64,000 bases of DNA from Vibrio sp. SS-MA-C1-2 (GCF_021513135.1 NZ_CP090981.1:1178001-1242000), one strand, 5' to 3'. Positions 37,610 to 48,908 are shown, counted from the stretch's first letter. Numbers and translations: made by a program. Notes: a model not told the origin generated them from the letters alone.

Positions 37610-37720
37610 TGGATTAAATTCACTTTTAATTTGATTAAGATGCTTTTATTTAGTTAAGTTACTTTAGTTATCAAACTGAAGCTACCTAATAAAGCTTCAT
37701 TTTATAGGTATTTAACTTAA

Positions 37721-37752
37721 CTAAGGTTGCACAACATTGCAACCTTATTTTT
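37721..37752 (-). terminator. Candidate terminator after yciI
   Basis: Perfect stem TAAGGTTGC/GCAACCTTA with an 8-base loop just past the yciI stop. The T tract is on the plus-strand side, so its minus-strand activity is uncertain. Confidence 0.45.
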
Positions 37753-37769
37753 ACGATAAATCAAAAAAG

Positions 37770-38069
37770 TTATGGTAGTACTTTAATGAACGGTTTTACA
37801 ATGACCTGTTGATAAACCCCAGCAGCGATATAAGGGTCTGCATCTGCCCAAGATTGAGCGAGTTCTAGACTGCCAAATTCCGCAATAACAGTAGAACCTG
37901 TAAATCCAGCACTACCCGGCGCTTCGCTATCAATGGCAGGATTGGGGCCTGCAACCAGTAGACGTCCTTCTTGTTGTAACTCATTGAGACGAGCAAGGTG
38001 CGCTTCTCGAACAGAAAGGCGACGCGCTAGACTATCTTCAACATCTTGAGAAAAAATCACATACCACAT
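37770..38069 (-). CDS. yciI: YciI family protein
   Basis: A 99 aa ferredoxin-like fold protein of the YciI/YCII group. It has [17 protein letters not shown] at the start, the conserved His in REAHLARL near 22-29, and the acidic [10 protein letters not shown] near 77-86. An active-site-like His-Asp pair is conserved, but no reaction is proven for this branch. It is in the yciB-yciA-yciI group, with an ERIC upstream. Confidence 0.9.
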   Translation of the reverse strand: MWYVIFSQDVEDSLARRLSVREAHLARLNELQQEGRLLVAGPNPAIDSEAPGSAGFTGSTVIAEFGSLELAQSWADADPYIAAGVYQQVIVKPFIKVLP

Positions 38070-38091
38070 AACGAACTCCTTAATTGGGGAT

Positions 38092-38219
38092 TATACCCTT
38101 CATACTTGAAGTCGCTAGGTTGTTGGCTGTATTCGTTTGCCCCAATCATAGAGTACATTTATGCTCATGGGGCCTCACTCACTTGCCGCCGACTAGCAAC
38201 GCCAATTATTTTAGGTATA
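38092..38219 (+). repeat. ERIC-family repeat (full length)
   Basis: A 128 bp copy from TATACCCTTCATACTTGAAG to CAATTATTTTAGGTATA, between yciA and yciI and probably within their transcript. Confidence 0.87.
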
Positions 38220-38227
38220 GATAATTT

Positions 38228-38626
38228 TTAGGCTTTAGGTTTCACAGGGCGCGGGCGACCGTGCTCATTGATTGCTACATAATTAAATCTAGCGTTACAA
38301 ACTTTATAACGTTCACCGACCTTATCATAAGCGACAGGCTTAACCCATACTTCAAGATCGATACTGATAGAGGTATTACCAATACGAGAGCATTCACCGT
38401 AACAACAGACAACATCCCCCACAGTAACAGGGGCTAAAAAGGTAATATTATCCACTGAAACAGTGACAACTCGCCCTTGGCAAATCTCTTTAGCTAAAAT
38501 TGCTCCGGCTAAGTCCAGTTGAGACATGATCCAGCCGCCAAAAATATCACCATTGGCATTAGTATCTGCAGGCATAGCAAGGGTGCGAAGTAGGGTTTCA
38601 CCTTTAGGTAAATCTTCAGTACTCAT
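38228..38626 (-). CDS. yciA: Acyl-CoA thioester hydrolase YciA
   Basis: Cytoplasmic hotdog-fold thioesterase, 132 aa, acting on a broad range of acyl-CoAs. The active-site region is T-N-A-N-G-D-I-F-G-G-W near 22-32, with catalytic Asp in the family pattern NxxGDIFGGW, then SQLDLAGA. The start ATG has an AGGAAC-type site. Usual neighbour of yciB and yciI. Confidence 0.93.
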   Translation of the reverse strand: MSTEDLPKGETLLRTLAMPADTNANGDIFGGWIMSQLDLAGAILAKEICQGRVVTVSVDNITFLAPVTVGDVVCCYGECSRIGNTSISIDLEVWVKPVAYDKVGERYKVCNARFNYVAINEHGRPRPVKPKA

Positions 38627-38832
38627 TTCTGTTCCTTTTTTCGAGCGACTCTTTTGTGTTATGAAAGAGAAAGATCGAACATCATCGTAATTAGAGCCTT
38701 TATTAGATTATAGCTGCTTACTTTTAAATCATTGACTTTTGATGACAGCTTTTATGAGTATTTTTAAGCGATCAATATTGAGAGAACGAGTCATTAATTA
38801 AGAAAGTAAGCCGCAATCTGTCTTGTTAACTT

Positions 38833-39405
38833 TTATGACTCTTTTTTATCTGCTTCATTTTCTTCTGTTTCACCCTTTTCGGATTTAGGCATATGTTTGT
38901 ACATATAAATTCCACTTAGAATGGTAAAGATGAAGGTAATAATCAATAAACCAAAAACTTTGAAGTTAACCCAAACATCCAATGGAAGTTTGAAAGCAAC
39001 ATAAATATTGGCGACAGCACAAATCGCAAAGAATAGAACCCAAGCACCATTAACACGATTCCAAACATAATCTGGTAGAGTGATCTCTTTCCCTAACATC
39101 CCTTTAATTGCCGGTTTATTCATTAATTGTGAAACGAGTAGACCGATAGCAAAAATAGCGTAGACAATCGTCACTTTCCATTTAATGAAATTATCATCGT
39201 GAAGGAAAATGGTTAAGCCACCAAATACAGTCACCATAATAAAAGTAATCAACTGCATTTTTTCTACTTTACGATATTTATACCAAGTAAAAATAAGCTG
39301 AAGTGCCGTTGCAACAATTAATGCCGCGGTTCCAACATAGATATCGTACATCTTATATAGAGTAAAAAAGATAACGAGTGGTATAAATTCAATTAGTTGT
39401 TTCAT
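38833..39405 (-). CDS. yciB: Inner membrane-spanning protein YciB (septation protein A family)
   Basis: A 190 aa protein with about five membrane helices. It begins [26 protein letters not shown] near 136-143 and the helix after it are typical of the family. YciB interacts with elongation and division proteins and affects envelope integrity. The charged C-terminal tail ([15 protein letters not shown]) is cytoplasmic. Confidence 0.93.
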   Translation of the reverse strand: MKQLIEFIPLVIFFTLYKMYDIYVGTAALIVATALQLIFTWYKYRKVEKMQLITFIMVTVFGGLTIFLHDDNFIKWKVTIVYAIFAIGLLVSQLMNKPAIKGMLGKEITLPDYVWNRVNGAWVLFFAICAVANIYVAFKLPLDVWVNFKVFGLLIITFIFTILSGIYMYKHMPKSEKGETEENEADKKES

Positions 39406-39534
39406 GTATGACCTTGTCCATAAATTTTTGATAGTCTAACCCAACAACTCAACGATTTCCTAGCTAAACGTGCCTAAATATAGTTAAACATAACTAAGCA
39501 TAGCTAACGTTGGTCGTTATCCGTGGGTACCGTT

Positions 39535-39692
39535 TATCCCCTTCATACCCTCATACTTGAAGTTGCTAGGTTGTTGGCTGCGCTCATTCGCCCAATCATA
39601 TAGTACACCTATACTTATGAGGCCTCATTCACTTGCCGCCTACTGACAACGCCAATTATCTTGAGTATATATATCAAGTAAGAAGGATATAT
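39535..39692 (+). repeat. ERIC element with extra flanking ERIC ends
   Basis: The core copy runs from CATACTTGAAGTTGCTAGG to AATTATCTTGAGTATA (39551-39669). It is preceded by TTATCCCCTTCATACC and followed by TATCAAGTAAGAAGGATATA, each resembling a separate ERIC terminus. The arrangement may be the remains of another nested or tandem event. Confidence 0.72.
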
Positions 39693-39785
39693 AATAAATA
39701 ATCATGAATCTTCATGTTCATTTCTGCATATTAAAGATGATTCAAGTATCATAATCAATAAGCACCGCAATTAAAGAGGCATCTT

Positions 39786-41825
39786 GTGATATCACCCACA
39801 GCAAAACGCATCCCCCATTTGATGGAAAAACATCAGGATTCTCGTCATGACCCTTATTATTGGTTACGAAATTTAGAACAAGATCCTGATGTCAGAGCTC
39901 ATTTAGAGCAAGAGAATCTTTATACTCAATATCAGTTAAGTGATTGCCGTGAATTACAGACATTGCTCTATAAAGAGTTACGATCTCGAATTCAGGAGGA
40001 GAAAACAACGTATCCAGTCACATGGGGTAACTTCTCTTACTTTGAGCGTTATGTAAAAGGTCAAGAGTACCCGCAGCATTGGCGTGCTGCGATTGATAGT
40101 AAGTTAAATGATGAGCATCTCTTTTTAGATGAAAATAAATTGGCAGGAGATCATCCGTATTTTGATCTCGCTGGTTTTGAAGTGACGCCAGATCAAACAT
40201 TATTAGCTTATGCTGTTGATACCGAAGGGGATGAGAGTTATCAGATTCGTTTTATGGATATAGCAACGGGAAATGAATTTGATCAGGTTATCGAAGGCGC
40301 ATCAAGTTCATTTGTTTGGTTTGCTGATAGTCAAACGTTAGCTTATGTACTTTTAGATCAACATCATCGCCCGTATAAAGTAAAAACCCACACATTAGGG
40401 CAGCCGAAGGAACTTGATCCTACTATCTATTGTGAAGCGCAAGTCGGTGAGTTTTTTATCGGTTTAGATAAAACGCAAGATGAAAAGTATCTGTTGATTG
40501 AGGCGGAAGGAGCAATCAGTACCGAAATTCATTGGATTGATGCTAATGACCCACAGCAAGTACCCACGGTCATTGAACCTCGTCGAATCGGACATGAGTA
40601 TTATGTCGATCATTGTGACGGTTACTTTTATATTCAAACCAATGATATCGATCCTAACTTTAGAATGGTGAAAACCAGCGTGACGCAAAGTCACAGCGCT
40701 TACTGGCAGCAGCTTATTGCACCATCTTCAGAAAGAATGTTGACCAGTTTTATCTGTTTTAAGCAGTTTATGGCGGTCACTGAAATGTATCAGGGACTAC
40801 CGCAGATTAGTCTGTTAGAAGGGTACAGCGAACGCCATTATATTGAGTTTCCTGAACAAGCTTACTCGTGCTATTTAGGTGATAACCCAGAATTTGATAC
40901 TCAACAGTTGCGTTATGGTTACTCCTCTCCTGCGACGCCGCCATCACTTTACCACTATCACCGACAAGAGCGACGTTCAGAACGATTAAAACAAGAACCG
41001 ATTGCTGGATTTTGTGCTGAAGATTATAAGGTCGAACGAACCGTGGTAAAAAGTCTCGATGGTGTCGATATTCCGGTCACACTGTTTTATCACCAACAGA
41101 CAAAAGTTGATGGTAAGGCGCCCTTGTTGCTTTATGGGTACGGTGCTTATGGTGTCAATATTAAGCCTGATTTTTCGGCGAATGTTTTATCGTTAGTTGA
41201 TCGAGGGATTGTCTACGCAATCTGTCATGTTCGAGGTAGTTCGACCCTTGGCAGAGCGTGGTATGAAACCGGTAAATTTAAGCAAAAAGAGAACAGTTTT
41301 GATGATTTGAATTGCTGTGCTGAAGCCTTAGTTAAGCGTAATTACGGCGCTAAAGAGCAAGTGATGATAATGGGGGGTAGTGCAGGTGGACTATTAGTTA
41401 CGGCTGCAGCTAACCGTCGACCTGATCTTTACTGTGGCGTTGTAGCCGAAGTACCTTTTGTTGATGTCTTGACGACGATGTTAGATCCCGATCTTCCTTT
41501 AACTCAATTAGAGTACGATGAGTGGGGTAATCCTGAGCAGATGGATTATTATCACTATATTAAAGGCTATTCACCTTACGATAATATTCCTCACAATGAT
41601 TATCCTCATCTACTGTTAACGGCGGGGATTTCTGACCCAAGAGTGACCTATTGGGAACCGGCTAAGTTTGCGCTGAAAGTTCGAGATACGGTGACTTCAG
41701 ATAATATGGTGCTACTGCATACCAATATGGAAGGTGGTCATGGAGGAGCTACGGGACGCTTTGCTTACTTGGTAGAAGAGGCGATGGTCTATAGCTTTAT
41801 TCTTAAGGTTTATGGATTAAAGTAA
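39786..41825 (+). CDS. ptrB: Oligopeptidase B (S9 prolyl oligopeptidase family)
   Basis: Cytoplasmic serine peptidase cutting small peptides after Arg/Lys, 679 aa. An N-terminal beta-propeller (about 70-400) is followed by the alpha/beta-hydrolase domain. The nucleophile Ser is in M-G-G-S-A-G-G near 527-533; the Asp is in ISDPRVTYWEPAKF and the His in NMEGGHGGATGR. The start is GTG at 39786 with AGAGG upstream. Its end shares a bidirectional terminator with the trp operon. Confidence 0.92.
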   Translation: MISPTAKRIPHLMEKHQDSRHDPYYWLRNLEQDPDVRAHLEQENLYTQYQLSDCRELQTLLYKELRSRIQEEKTTYPVTWGNFSYFERYVKGQEYPQHWRAAIDSKLNDEHLFLDENKLAGDHPYFDLAGFEVTPDQTLLAYAVDTEGDESYQIRFMDIATGNEFDQVIEGASSSFVWFADSQTLAYVLLDQHHRPYKVKTHTLGQPKELDPTIYCEAQVGEFFIGLDKTQDEKYLLIEAEGAISTEIHWIDANDPQQVPTVIEPRRIGHEYYVDHCDGYFYIQTNDIDPNFRMVKTSVTQSHSAYWQQLIAPSSERMLTSFICFKQFMAVTEMYQGLPQISLLEGYSERHYIEFPEQAYSCYLGDNPEFDTQQLRYGYSSPATPPSLYHYHRQERRSERLKQEPIAGFCAEDYKVERTVVKSLDGVDIPVTLFYHQQTKVDGKAPLLLYGYGAYGVNIKPDFSANVLSLVDRGIVYAICHVRGSSTLGRAWYETGKFKQKENSFDDLNCCAEALVKRNYGAKEQVMIMGGSAGGLLVTAAANRRPDLYCGVVAEVPFVDVLTTMLDPDLPLTQLEYDEWGNPEQMDYYHYIKGYSPYDNIPHNDYPHLLLTAGISDPRVTYWEPAKFALKVRDTVTSDNMVLLHTNMEGGHGGATGRFAYLVEEAMVYSFILKVYGLK

Positions 41826-41836
41826 GTTTAGTAATA

Positions 41837-41901
41837 AAAAGCCCATTTCCCTTATGCCGCTTAAATAGATATTTAGGCAGCTGGTGGGTAATGGGCTTTT
41901 T
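41837..41901. terminator. Bidirectional terminator between ptrB and trpA
   Basis: Outer arms AAAAAGCCCATT/AATGGGCTTTTT enclose an interior of about 40 nt with a further small stem. It serves both convergent units. Confidence 0.88.
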
Positions 41902-41945
41902 GTAGATATTATGTTTTAGCACTTAATTTTTTGAAGTTTACGTTC

Positions 41946-42755
41946 TTAAGCTTTCTTTGTTGCTGCTTTCATTGGGGTGATAAAAGCCGCTAATTTTTCA
42001 AGCATCACAGGCGTATTATCTTTATTCTGTTCGATGATTTTCACGACCGCAGAACCAGAAATTGCACCGGCTGCACCCGCTTCAATCGCTTCTTTCACTT
42101 GCTCTGGTGCTGAAATACCAAAGCCAAGCAGAGGAGGTGGTGCATCAAACTGTTGTAAGTTATCAAGTAATGCAGTAATTGGTTTACCCGCTTTCGTTTC
42201 TGCACCTGTTACGCCAGCTCTTGATAGCAAGTAAGTGTACCCGCCACCTAATTTAGCCACTTGAGACAGGGTTTCTCGATCACCATTTGGCGGCGCAATA
42301 AAGATAGGATGTACATTGTGCTTTTTCGCAGAAGCAACAAACACTTCAGATTCACCGGTCGGAACATCCGCAATCAATACTGAATCAACGCCGGCTTTTT
42401 GACATTTAGCGTAAAAGTTATCAATACCATCGGTATAAACTAAGTTAGCATACATCAATAGGCCAACTGGGACGGTAGGGTGTTTTTCACGAATTTTAGT
42501 CAGCATTTCAAAACAAACCGTTGGGGTTGTTTTAGCCTCTAATGCGCGAATCGTTGCCCCTTGAATCGTTGGGCCATCTGCTGAAGGATCAGAGAATGGG
42601 ATCCCTAGCTCAAGAGCATCTGCACCTGCGGCAACAAGGGTATCGATAATCTGCAATGAAACTTCCGGTGAGGGATCACCTAACGTGACGAATGGGACAA
42701 AAGCCCCTTCATTTTTCTGTTTTAATTCAGCAAATAGGGTTTGATAGCGATCCAT
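41946..42755 (-). CDS. trpA: Tryptophan synthase alpha chain
   Basis: Cleaves indole-3-glycerol phosphate to indole, which is channelled to TrpB. TIM barrel of 269 aa; catalytic Glu in [16 protein letters not shown] near 47-62 and the second acid near 60. Phosphate loop GFGISAPEQ near 212-220. Its ATG overlaps the trpB stop by one base, so translation is coupled. Confidence 0.97.
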   Translation of the reverse strand: MDRYQTLFAELKQKNEGAFVPFVTLGDPSPEVSLQIIDTLVAAGADALELGIPFSDPSADGPTIQGATIRALEAKTTPTVCFEMLTKIREKHPTVPVGLLMYANLVYTDGIDNFYAKCQKAGVDSVLIADVPTGESEVFVASAKKHNVHPIFIAPPNGDRETLSQVAKLGGGYTYLLSRAGVTGAETKAGKPITALLDNLQQFDAPPPLLGFGISAPEQVKEAIEAGAAGAISGSAVVKIIEQNKDNTPVMLEKLAAFITPMKAATKKA

Positions 42756-43945
42756 TACATCACTCCTTGTTGTTGTAGGATATCGTGAACAGTGAAGATA
42801 TCTTTATCTCCACGACCGGATAAATTAACCACCATGATCTGCTCTTTTTCTGGTTCTTCATCAATCAATTTAAGGGCATAAGCTAAAGCATGAGCAGACT
42901 CAAGTGCTGGAATAATACCTTCTTTACGAGCCAGTAATTGGAATGTTTCTAATGCTTCATCATCGGTGATTGAACCATATTCAGCACGACCAATTGAATT
43001 TAGGTAAGCATGTTGAGGACCAACAGATGGGAAATCAAGTCCAGCTGAAACTGAGTAAGATTCTTCAACTTGACCATCTTTATCTTGCATTAGTGGTGCT
43101 TTCATTCCAAAGAAGATCCCCATCTTGCCATGCTTTAATGGTGCGCCATGCATCGGGGTATCGATCCCTTTACCTGCTGGCTCGACACCAATTAAGCGGA
43201 CTTCTGGATCATCGATAAAATCAGCAAACATACCGATAGCATTTGAACCACCGCCAACACAAGCTACAACCGCATCAGGAAGGCGCCCTTCTTTTGCTAA
43301 GACTTGGCGTTTAGTCTCTTCACCAATCATTTTTTGGAATTCACGAACGATAGTTGGGAATGGGTGAGGGCCCGCAGCCGTGCCTAATAGATAATGTGCT
43401 GTGTCGTAGTTTGCCGACCAGTCACGTAGTGCTTCATTACAAGCATCTTTTAAGGTTGCTGAGCCTGCATGAACAGGAATTACCTCAGCACCCATCAGTT
43501 TCATTCTGAATACGTTCGGGCTTTGACGTTCAACATCTTTTGCACCCATGTAGACACGACATTTTAATCCTAATAGTGCGCACGCTAGCGCTGTAGCTAC
43601 GCCATGTTGTCCAGCCCCTGTTTCAGCAATGATCTCTTTCTTACCCATACGTTTAGCAAGAAGTGCCTGACCCAGAACTTGGTTTGTTTTATGAGCACCG
43701 CCGTGGAGGAGATCTTCACGCTTTAAGTAAAGACGAGTTTTACTGTGAGACGCTAAATTTTGACAACGCGTTAATGCCGTTGGACGACCAGCATATTCGG
43801 TTAATAGGGTAATAAATTCTTCTTGAAACTCAGGATCTTTTTGAGCATCAATAAATGCTTGTTCAAGTTGGTCTAAAGCTGGAACTAAGATTTGTGGTAC
43901 AAATTGACCACCATATTCACCAAAATAGGCATCTAACTGACTCAT
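42755..43945 (-). CDS. trpB: Tryptophan synthase beta chain
   Basis: PLP enzyme joining indole with serine, 396 aa from the ATG at 43945 ([18 protein letters not shown]), which has AAGGAA 7 nt upstream; the upstream in-frame extension is not conserved. The PLP Lys is in [11 protein letters not shown] near 83-93, and the phosphate site is GGGSNAIG near 231-238. A 126 bp spacer without a gene separates it from trpCF. Confidence 0.97.
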   Translation of the reverse strand: MSQLDAYFGEYGGQFVPQILVPALDQLEQAFIDAQKDPEFQEEFITLLTEYAGRPTALTRCQNLASHSKTRLYLKREDLLHGGAHKTNQVLGQALLAKRMGKKEIIAETGAGQHGVATALACALLGLKCRVYMGAKDVERQSPNVFRMKLMGAEVIPVHAGSATLKDACNEALRDWSANYDTAHYLLGTAAGPHPFPTIVREFQKMIGEETKRQVLAKEGRLPDAVVACVGGGSNAIGMFADFIDDPEVRLIGVEPAGKGIDTPMHGAPLKHGKMGIFFGMKAPLMQDKDGQVEESYSVSAGLDFPSVGPQHAYLNSIGRAEYGSITDDEALETFQLLARKEGIIPALESAHALAYALKLIDEEPEKEQIMVVNLSGRGDKDIFTVHDILQQQGVM

Positions 43946-44071
43946 GACTTTTCCTTTAAATTTTAATTTGTTGATACCCATTATGCTTGAAGTTAGAGGT
44001 TTATCGATGATTCTCAATTTAGCTTTAAGACATTTGGGTTGAAATTCTGTTTAATTTATTTACTTTATGTT

Positions 44072-45466
44072 TCAGTAAGCTCTAATCTGACTAAATATTT
44101 GAGTTAATTTTTCTGACTCTTTGATTCCTGGAGCACTCTCAGCCCCTGAGTTTATATCTAGTCCTAAACAGGCTAATTGACTCGCTTGTTTGGCATTTTC
44201 TGGTGAAATGCCGCCCGCTAACATTATCTGCTTTTTGTTCTCTTCTGAGATCAACTGCCAATCAAATACTTCACCAGTACCACCGGTTTGGGTTACGGTT
44301 TTGTTATCGATAACCTGAGTGACTTTGCTGTCTAATAGGTAACGGTCAACCTGTTGGTAATTGAACTCAGGTAGCTGCTTAGAAACAGCAAGGGCTTTCC
44401 AAATCTCAGTACTTTTCGGTAATAAGTCTCGAAGTTGATCGATATATTGTTGATCTTCATCGCCATGTAACTGAATCACATTAAGGTTTAATGCGGCAGC
44501 AATTTGTGATACTTCATTAATCTCTTGATTTTGAAAAACACCGACATAGCTCAATGGTGCAGCAGCTTTAATTTCTTTGGCTTGATTGACGCTGATAACA
44601 CGTTTTGACTGTGGAACAAAAATCAATCCACCGTAGTTCGCCCCAGCTTGATAAGCGGTAATGGCATCTTCAGGGCGAGTTAAACCGCAGACTTTATTAT
44701 CACCTAAAAGAACACGACGAACCGCACGCTCTAAATCTTGTTCACCCATTAATGAGCTGCCGATTAAGAAGCCATTAGCAAATTGAGCAATATCGCGAAC
44801 TTGTTGATGATTATTAATCCCAGACTCAGAGATAACAATGACACCTTCAGGCAGTTGTGGCGCTAACTCTTTGGTGCGATTAAGATCAACGGACAAGTCT
44901 CTTAAGTTTCGGTTATTAATTCCTACCAACGGAGCTTTTAGGGCAATGGCACGTTCAAGCTCTTCTTGATTACTCACTTCGGTTAAAACATTTAGATTGA
45001 GAGAGTGAGCAAGATCGAATAACTCACGATACTGTTGATCATCCAGTACCGAAAGCATCAATAAAATCGCATCGGCTTGATAATAGCGAGCTAAATAGAC
45101 TTGATAAGGATCTACCATAAAGTCTTTACAAATAACGGGAACATTAACTTGAGAGCGGACTTGATTGATAAACTCAAAATCACCTTGGAAGTATTTCTCA
45201 TCGGTTAAGACGGAAATCGCCGTGGCGTAACGACCATAGATGCCTGCGATATAATCAAGATCAAAATGGTCGCGGATTAAACCTTTAGAAGGCGAGGCTT
45301 TTTTACACTCAAGGATAAAACTGGTTTGAGATTCACCCAGTGCGGCATACATATCACGATCACTTGGTGTTATCTCATCTTGGAAGCTGGCTAGTGGTTG
45401 AGCCTCTTTTCGTGCGGCAACCCAGATCTTCTTATCTGCAACAATTTCTGCTAATACCGTTTCCAT
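44072..45466 (-). CDS. trpCF: Bifunctional indole-3-glycerol phosphate synthase / phosphoribosylanthranilate isomerase
   Basis: Fused TrpC-TrpF, 464 aa, as in enterics and vibrios. The TrpC half (1-255) shows ILECKKASPSKGLIR near 50-64 and CKDFMVDPYQ; the TrpF half (256-464) starts VCGLTRPEDA with the catalytic Cys and continues to LAGGISPENA. Two bp separate it from trpD. Confidence 0.96.
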   Translation of the reverse strand: METVLAEIVADKKIWVAARKEAQPLASFQDEITPSDRDMYAALGESQTSFILECKKASPSKGLIRDHFDLDYIAGIYGRYATAISVLTDEKYFQGDFEFINQVRSQVNVPVICKDFMVDPYQVYLARYYQADAILLMLSVLDDQQYRELFDLAHSLNLNVLTEVSNQEELERAIALKAPLVGINNRNLRDLSVDLNRTKELAPQLPEGVIVISESGINNHQQVRDIAQFANGFLIGSSLMGEQDLERAVRRVLLGDNKVCGLTRPEDAITAYQAGANYGGLIFVPQSKRVISVNQAKEIKAAAPLSYVGVFQNQEINEVSQIAAALNLNVIQLHGDEDQQYIDQLRDLLPKSTEIWKALAVSKQLPEFNYQQVDRYLLDSKVTQVIDNKTVTQTGGTGEVFDWQLISEENKKQIMLAGGISPENAKQASQLACLGLDINSGAESAPGIKESEKLTQIFSQIRAY

Positions 45467-45468
45467 TT

Positions 45469-46467
45469 CTATCCTCGCTCTGCTAATTGAGAAACTAATT
45501 CTAAAGGCTTACCACTGCGCATCACTTCGATCGCTTGTTCTGCATTGGCTTTTAAATCTTGGTGGCCAAACAGACGCATTAATAATGCCACATTGGCTGC
45601 GACTGCACTTTGTTGGGCATCTGACGCTTTACCTTGCAGAATCGCTTCAGTAATTACTCGATTTTCTGTTGGTGTACCACCCGCAATGGAAAGCAGAGAG
45701 TGTTCTTTTAATCCAAAATCAGCAGGTTTAACGCTATAACGGTTAATTTCACCATTAATGATCTCTGCAACGTGGGTTTCACCATGAATTGCCACTTCAT
45801 CAAGTCCTGAACCATGGACGACAGCTGCTCGCTTCATGCCTAATTCAACCATGGTTTGTGCAATGGGATCGATAAGGGCGGGATCATAAACACCCATCAA
45901 CTCAATTTTTGGTTTTGCAGGATTGATGAGTGGACCTAAGATATTGAAGATGGTGCGTGTTTTCATGGCTTGACGAACAGGCATTGCATGGCGTACCCCT
46001 TGATGATAGTGAGGGGCAAATAGAAAACATAGACCTAAATCATCTAAAGCTTGACGAGAACTTTCTGCATCCATCGCCAGATTAATACCAAAAGCATCAA
46101 GAAGATCAGAAGAGCCTGACTTACTTGAAACACCACGATTACCATGTTTAGCGACTTTTAAGCCGCAAGCCGCCGCTACAAATGCCGACGTTGTCGAAAT
46201 GTTGATAGTATTCGCACCATCTCCCCCTGTACCGACAATATCGGCAAAGTCATAATCAGGTGTTGGAAAAGGGCTAGCATTTAATTGTAATGCGTTTGCA
46301 GCACCAGCAATTTCACTTGGTGTCTCTCCTTTAATTTTAAGAGCAGTTAAAATAGCGCCTAAAAGAATCGGTTCAACATTACCTTTAATAATCGCGTCAA
46401 ACAGCTGATTACTTTCCGCAAAAGAGAGTGACTGTTGTTGGTATAACTTTTCGATAATCTGTTCCAT
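45469..46467 (-). CDS. trpD: Anthranilate phosphoribosyltransferase
   Basis: Attaches phosphoribose to anthranilate, 332 aa from the ATG at 46467 (MEQIIEKLYQQQ), which has AGGAGAG upstream; the longer frame runs into trpG and is not credible. The PRPP loop is V-G-T-G-G-D-G-A-N-T near 79-88, followed by KHGNRGVSSKSGSSD. A separate trpG precedes it, so TrpG and TrpD are not fused here, unlike E. coli. Confidence 0.96.
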   Translation of the reverse strand: MEQIIEKLYQQQSLSFAESNQLFDAIIKGNVEPILLGAILTALKIKGETPSEIAGAANALQLNASPFPTPDYDFADIVGTGGDGANTINISTTSAFVAAACGLKVAKHGNRGVSSKSGSSDLLDAFGINLAMDAESSRQALDDLGLCFLFAPHYHQGVRHAMPVRQAMKTRTIFNILGPLINPAKPKIELMGVYDPALIDPIAQTMVELGMKRAAVVHGSGLDEVAIHGETHVAEIINGEINRYSVKPADFGLKEHSLLSIAGGTPTENRVITEAILQGKASDAQQSAVAANVALLMRLFGHQDLKANAEQAIEVMRSGKPLELVSQLAERG

Positions 46468-46481
46468 ATTGACTCTCCTTA

Positions 46482-47105
46482 TCAATGAGCAGCAGTTTGA
46501 TTGTTTTTTGTCGTTTGTTGTTCTGTTACCCATGCTAATGTTTGGGTTAGTAATACAGCACCTTGAGTGGTTAAGATTGATTCCGGGTGGAATTGGAATC
46601 CACAAACGCGATCTTTAGGATGAACAACGGCCATAACCAGTTGATCTACCGATGCCACACAGTCAAGTTCATCTCCTAGATCTGTTGCCACGAGTGAATG
46701 ATAGCGACCAATCGGTAAGGGATGATCTAACCCTTTAAACATCGCTTCACTATTGTGTTCCATTAAAGAGGGCTTGCCGTGCATAATCTCTTGAGCACCC
46801 GCAACTTTGCCACCATAAGCTTCAACAATTGCCTGATGACCTAAGCAGATACCAATCATAGGTACATGACCTTTTAAACGATGAATTACTTCAGGCATAG
46901 AGCCCGCTTCTGATGGCGCTCCAGGGCCAGGTGAAAGAACCAGTATTGGATTTTCTAAGCTTTGAATAGCTTTAACGATATCTTCGGCAGGTAAGTTATT
47001 ACGATAAATCGCAACGTTATGACCTAAAGAGCGGAACTGATCCACAAGGTTATAGGTAAAAGAGTCAAAGTTATCGAGTAAAATAATTTGTTGTTGGGCT
47101 GACAT
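46482..47105 (-). CDS. trpG: Anthranilate synthase glutaminase component
   Basis: Class I amidotransferase delivering ammonia to TrpE, 207 aa. It starts with [14 protein letters not shown]; the oxyanion segment is [12 protein letters not shown], the catalytic Cys is in [10 protein letters not shown] near 85, and the His-Glu pair is in QFHPESILT near 172-180. It lies 11 bp after trpE and 14 bp before trpD. Confidence 0.96.
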   Translation of the reverse strand: MSAQQQIILLDNFDSFTYNLVDQFRSLGHNVAIYRNNLPAEDIVKAIQSLENPILVLSPGPGAPSEAGSMPEVIHRLKGHVPMIGICLGHQAIVEAYGGKVAGAQEIMHGKPSLMEHNSEAMFKGLDHPLPIGRYHSLVATDLGDELDCVASVDQLVMAVVHPKDRVCGFQFHPESILTTQGAVLLTQTLAWVTEQQTTKNNQTAAH

Positions 47106-47116
47106 AATGTTGACTC

Positions 47117-48691
47117 CTAGTTGATTGAATGCGCATGTTTAATCGCGTTAATCGCGGCTTGAGCTTTACCTCGGGTCTCATCGGCTTCGGCTTGAGGTAT
47201 TGAGTCATAAACCACACCTGCACCCGCTTGAATCGTTGCCATACCATCTTCAACATAAGCAGATCGGATAACAATACAGGTATCCATACTGCCTGTTCCG
47301 GTTAAATAACCCACCGCACCGCCATAACTGCCTCGACGTTGGCCTTCGACTTGACGGATTAACTGCATCGCACGAATTTTTGGTGCACCCGTTAGTGTTC
47401 CCATGTTCATACTGGCTTGATAAGCATGCAGCGCATCTAATTCTGGGCGAAGCTGACCAACAACGCGAGAGACTAAATGCATAACGTGGCTATAACGGTC
47501 AACTTTTAGCAGTTCTGCTACGTGACGAGTGCCTGCTTGGCTAATTCGAGCGACATCATTACGAGCTAAATCGACCAACATCATATGTTCTGCTTGCTCT
47601 TTTTTATCACAACGTAGTTCTAACTCGATACGGCCATCAAGATCTTTATTGATAGAACCATCACTGTTTTTGCCGCGACGACGAGTACCCGCTATAGGGT
47701 AAATTTCCACTTGATTATCTTTGGCATCATATTTCAATGCACTTTCAGGAGAGGCGCCAAAGAGTGTGAAATCACTATCTTTTAGATAGAACATATATGG
47801 GCTTGGATTTTGTACTTTCAATGTACGGTAAGCTTGTAATGTAGATGGACAAGGCAGTGTAAATTGACGAGAAGGAACCACTTGGAAAATATCGCCCTTA
47901 ATCACTGATTGTTTTAAGTCATCAACAATTTGACAGAAATCAGAGTCTGAAATATTGGTTTCGACACTGATATCTTCAACAATTGTTGCTGGTGGAATTT
48001 CAGTCACTTGAGTTGACTTAATTTGCTCAAGACGTAAGGTTAACTTTTCACGATTTAATTGCTCATTTTCACCAGAGAACAGTGTACCTTGTAATTCTGA
48101 TGTCTGCTTTTGATGATCAATCGTTAATAAAGTCTCTGCGATATAGAAAAGGTAATCAGGGCAGTTATTTCCTTCTGCAATGGTCGGCATTGGTTCAAAA
48201 TTTTCAACCAGATCGTAAGCGAACAGCCCAGCAAGGAAGAGTGCTTTATCTGGTAGCCCTGCAAGTTGATAACAATGACGAATCGCACGCAGTGGATCCA
48301 TAGCAGACAATTGTATTAAACGGCTATCTTCATCTAAAGCGGGTTCAATATTCGGTACCGTTAATTGTAAGGTTGTACCTTCTAATATTGGATTAAATAA
48401 TGAATTGATGCTTTGTTGCAGGTGAGTTAATACATTTTCACCATTGGTTGTTAAGGCTGTTAGTATTATCTGCTTACCACGACAAGTGATACGAACGGCG
48501 GCATCAATGAGCATTAAGCTCTGTAAATTCTCTTTTGACTCAATTTCTGCTGATTCAAGTAATAAACTGCAATTACTGTCATTACAAAGATTAAAGTAGA
48601 GTTCGGTTGGATCTGAGTAGTAAGGAATTGTTAAATGAATAACATCCAATTGACCGATAGTATTTGTAGGCATGGTACTAAGAGACTCCAT
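47117..48691 (-). CDS. trpE: Anthranilate synthase component I
   Basis: Chorismate-utilising enzyme that makes anthranilate, 524 aa. The feedback-binding motif [10 protein letters not shown] is near 39-48, and the chorismate-binding domain includes [27 protein letters not shown] and [11 protein letters not shown]. The ATG at 48691 lacks a clear ribosome site; the in-frame ATG at 48673 has GGAG 12 nt upstream and is an alternative. First structural gene of the trp operon. Confidence 0.96.
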   Translation of the reverse strand: MESLSTMPTNTIGQLDVIHLTIPYYSDPTELYFNLCNDSNCSLLLESAEIESKENLQSLMLIDAAVRITCRGKQIILTALTTNGENVLTHLQQSINSLFNPILEGTTLQLTVPNIEPALDEDSRLIQLSAMDPLRAIRHCYQLAGLPDKALFLAGLFAYDLVENFEPMPTIAEGNNCPDYLFYIAETLLTIDHQKQTSELQGTLFSGENEQLNREKLTLRLEQIKSTQVTEIPPATIVEDISVETNISDSDFCQIVDDLKQSVIKGDIFQVVPSRQFTLPCPSTLQAYRTLKVQNPSPYMFYLKDSDFTLFGASPESALKYDAKDNQVEIYPIAGTRRRGKNSDGSINKDLDGRIELELRCDKKEQAEHMMLVDLARNDVARISQAGTRHVAELLKVDRYSHVMHLVSRVVGQLRPELDALHAYQASMNMGTLTGAPKIRAMQLIRQVEGQRRGSYGGAVGYLTGTGSMDTCIVIRSAYVEDGMATIQAGAGVVYDSIPQAEADETRGKAQAAINAIKHAHSIN

Positions 48692-48783
48692 AATTAATCA
48701 TTATCAACGCTAAGTCAGGTTAAGTTGTTGTTAGTTTGGTTAATACTATTACAACATATCGTTAGAACTGTCTATTTTTTTGT

Positions 48784-48808
48784 AAAAAAAGCCCGCAATA
48801 AGCGGACT
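48784..48808 (-). terminator. trp operon attenuator
   Basis: On the minus strand AGTCCGC and GCGGGCT pair (one T-G wobble) with a five-base loop, followed by seven T residues. It lies about 40 nt past the trpL stop. Confidence 0.9.
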
Positions 48809-48848
48809 GTACAAGGTATTAGATACACAAAATTCAGCCGCCTAGTTA

Positions 48849-48908
48849 TTAGGATGGCCACCACCAACTTTTGTTAATTGAACAATTGCGGTTATTTTGC
48901 TGTATCAT
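48849..48908 (-). CDS. trpL: trp operon leader peptide
   Basis: A 19-codon frame reading MIQQNNRNCSINKSWWWPS, with three consecutive Trp codons near the end. It is placed between the TrpR operator and the attenuator hairpin, so ribosome stalling at the Trp codons would control read-through into trpE. Confidence 0.93.
   Translation of the reverse strand: MIQQNNRNCSINKSWWWPS

Noticed and set aside
43974-44000. GATACCCATTATGCTTGAAG upstream of trpB, similar to one ERIC end
   Set aside because: Only about 27 bp resemble the left end, with no right end nearby; could be a scar but too short to call.
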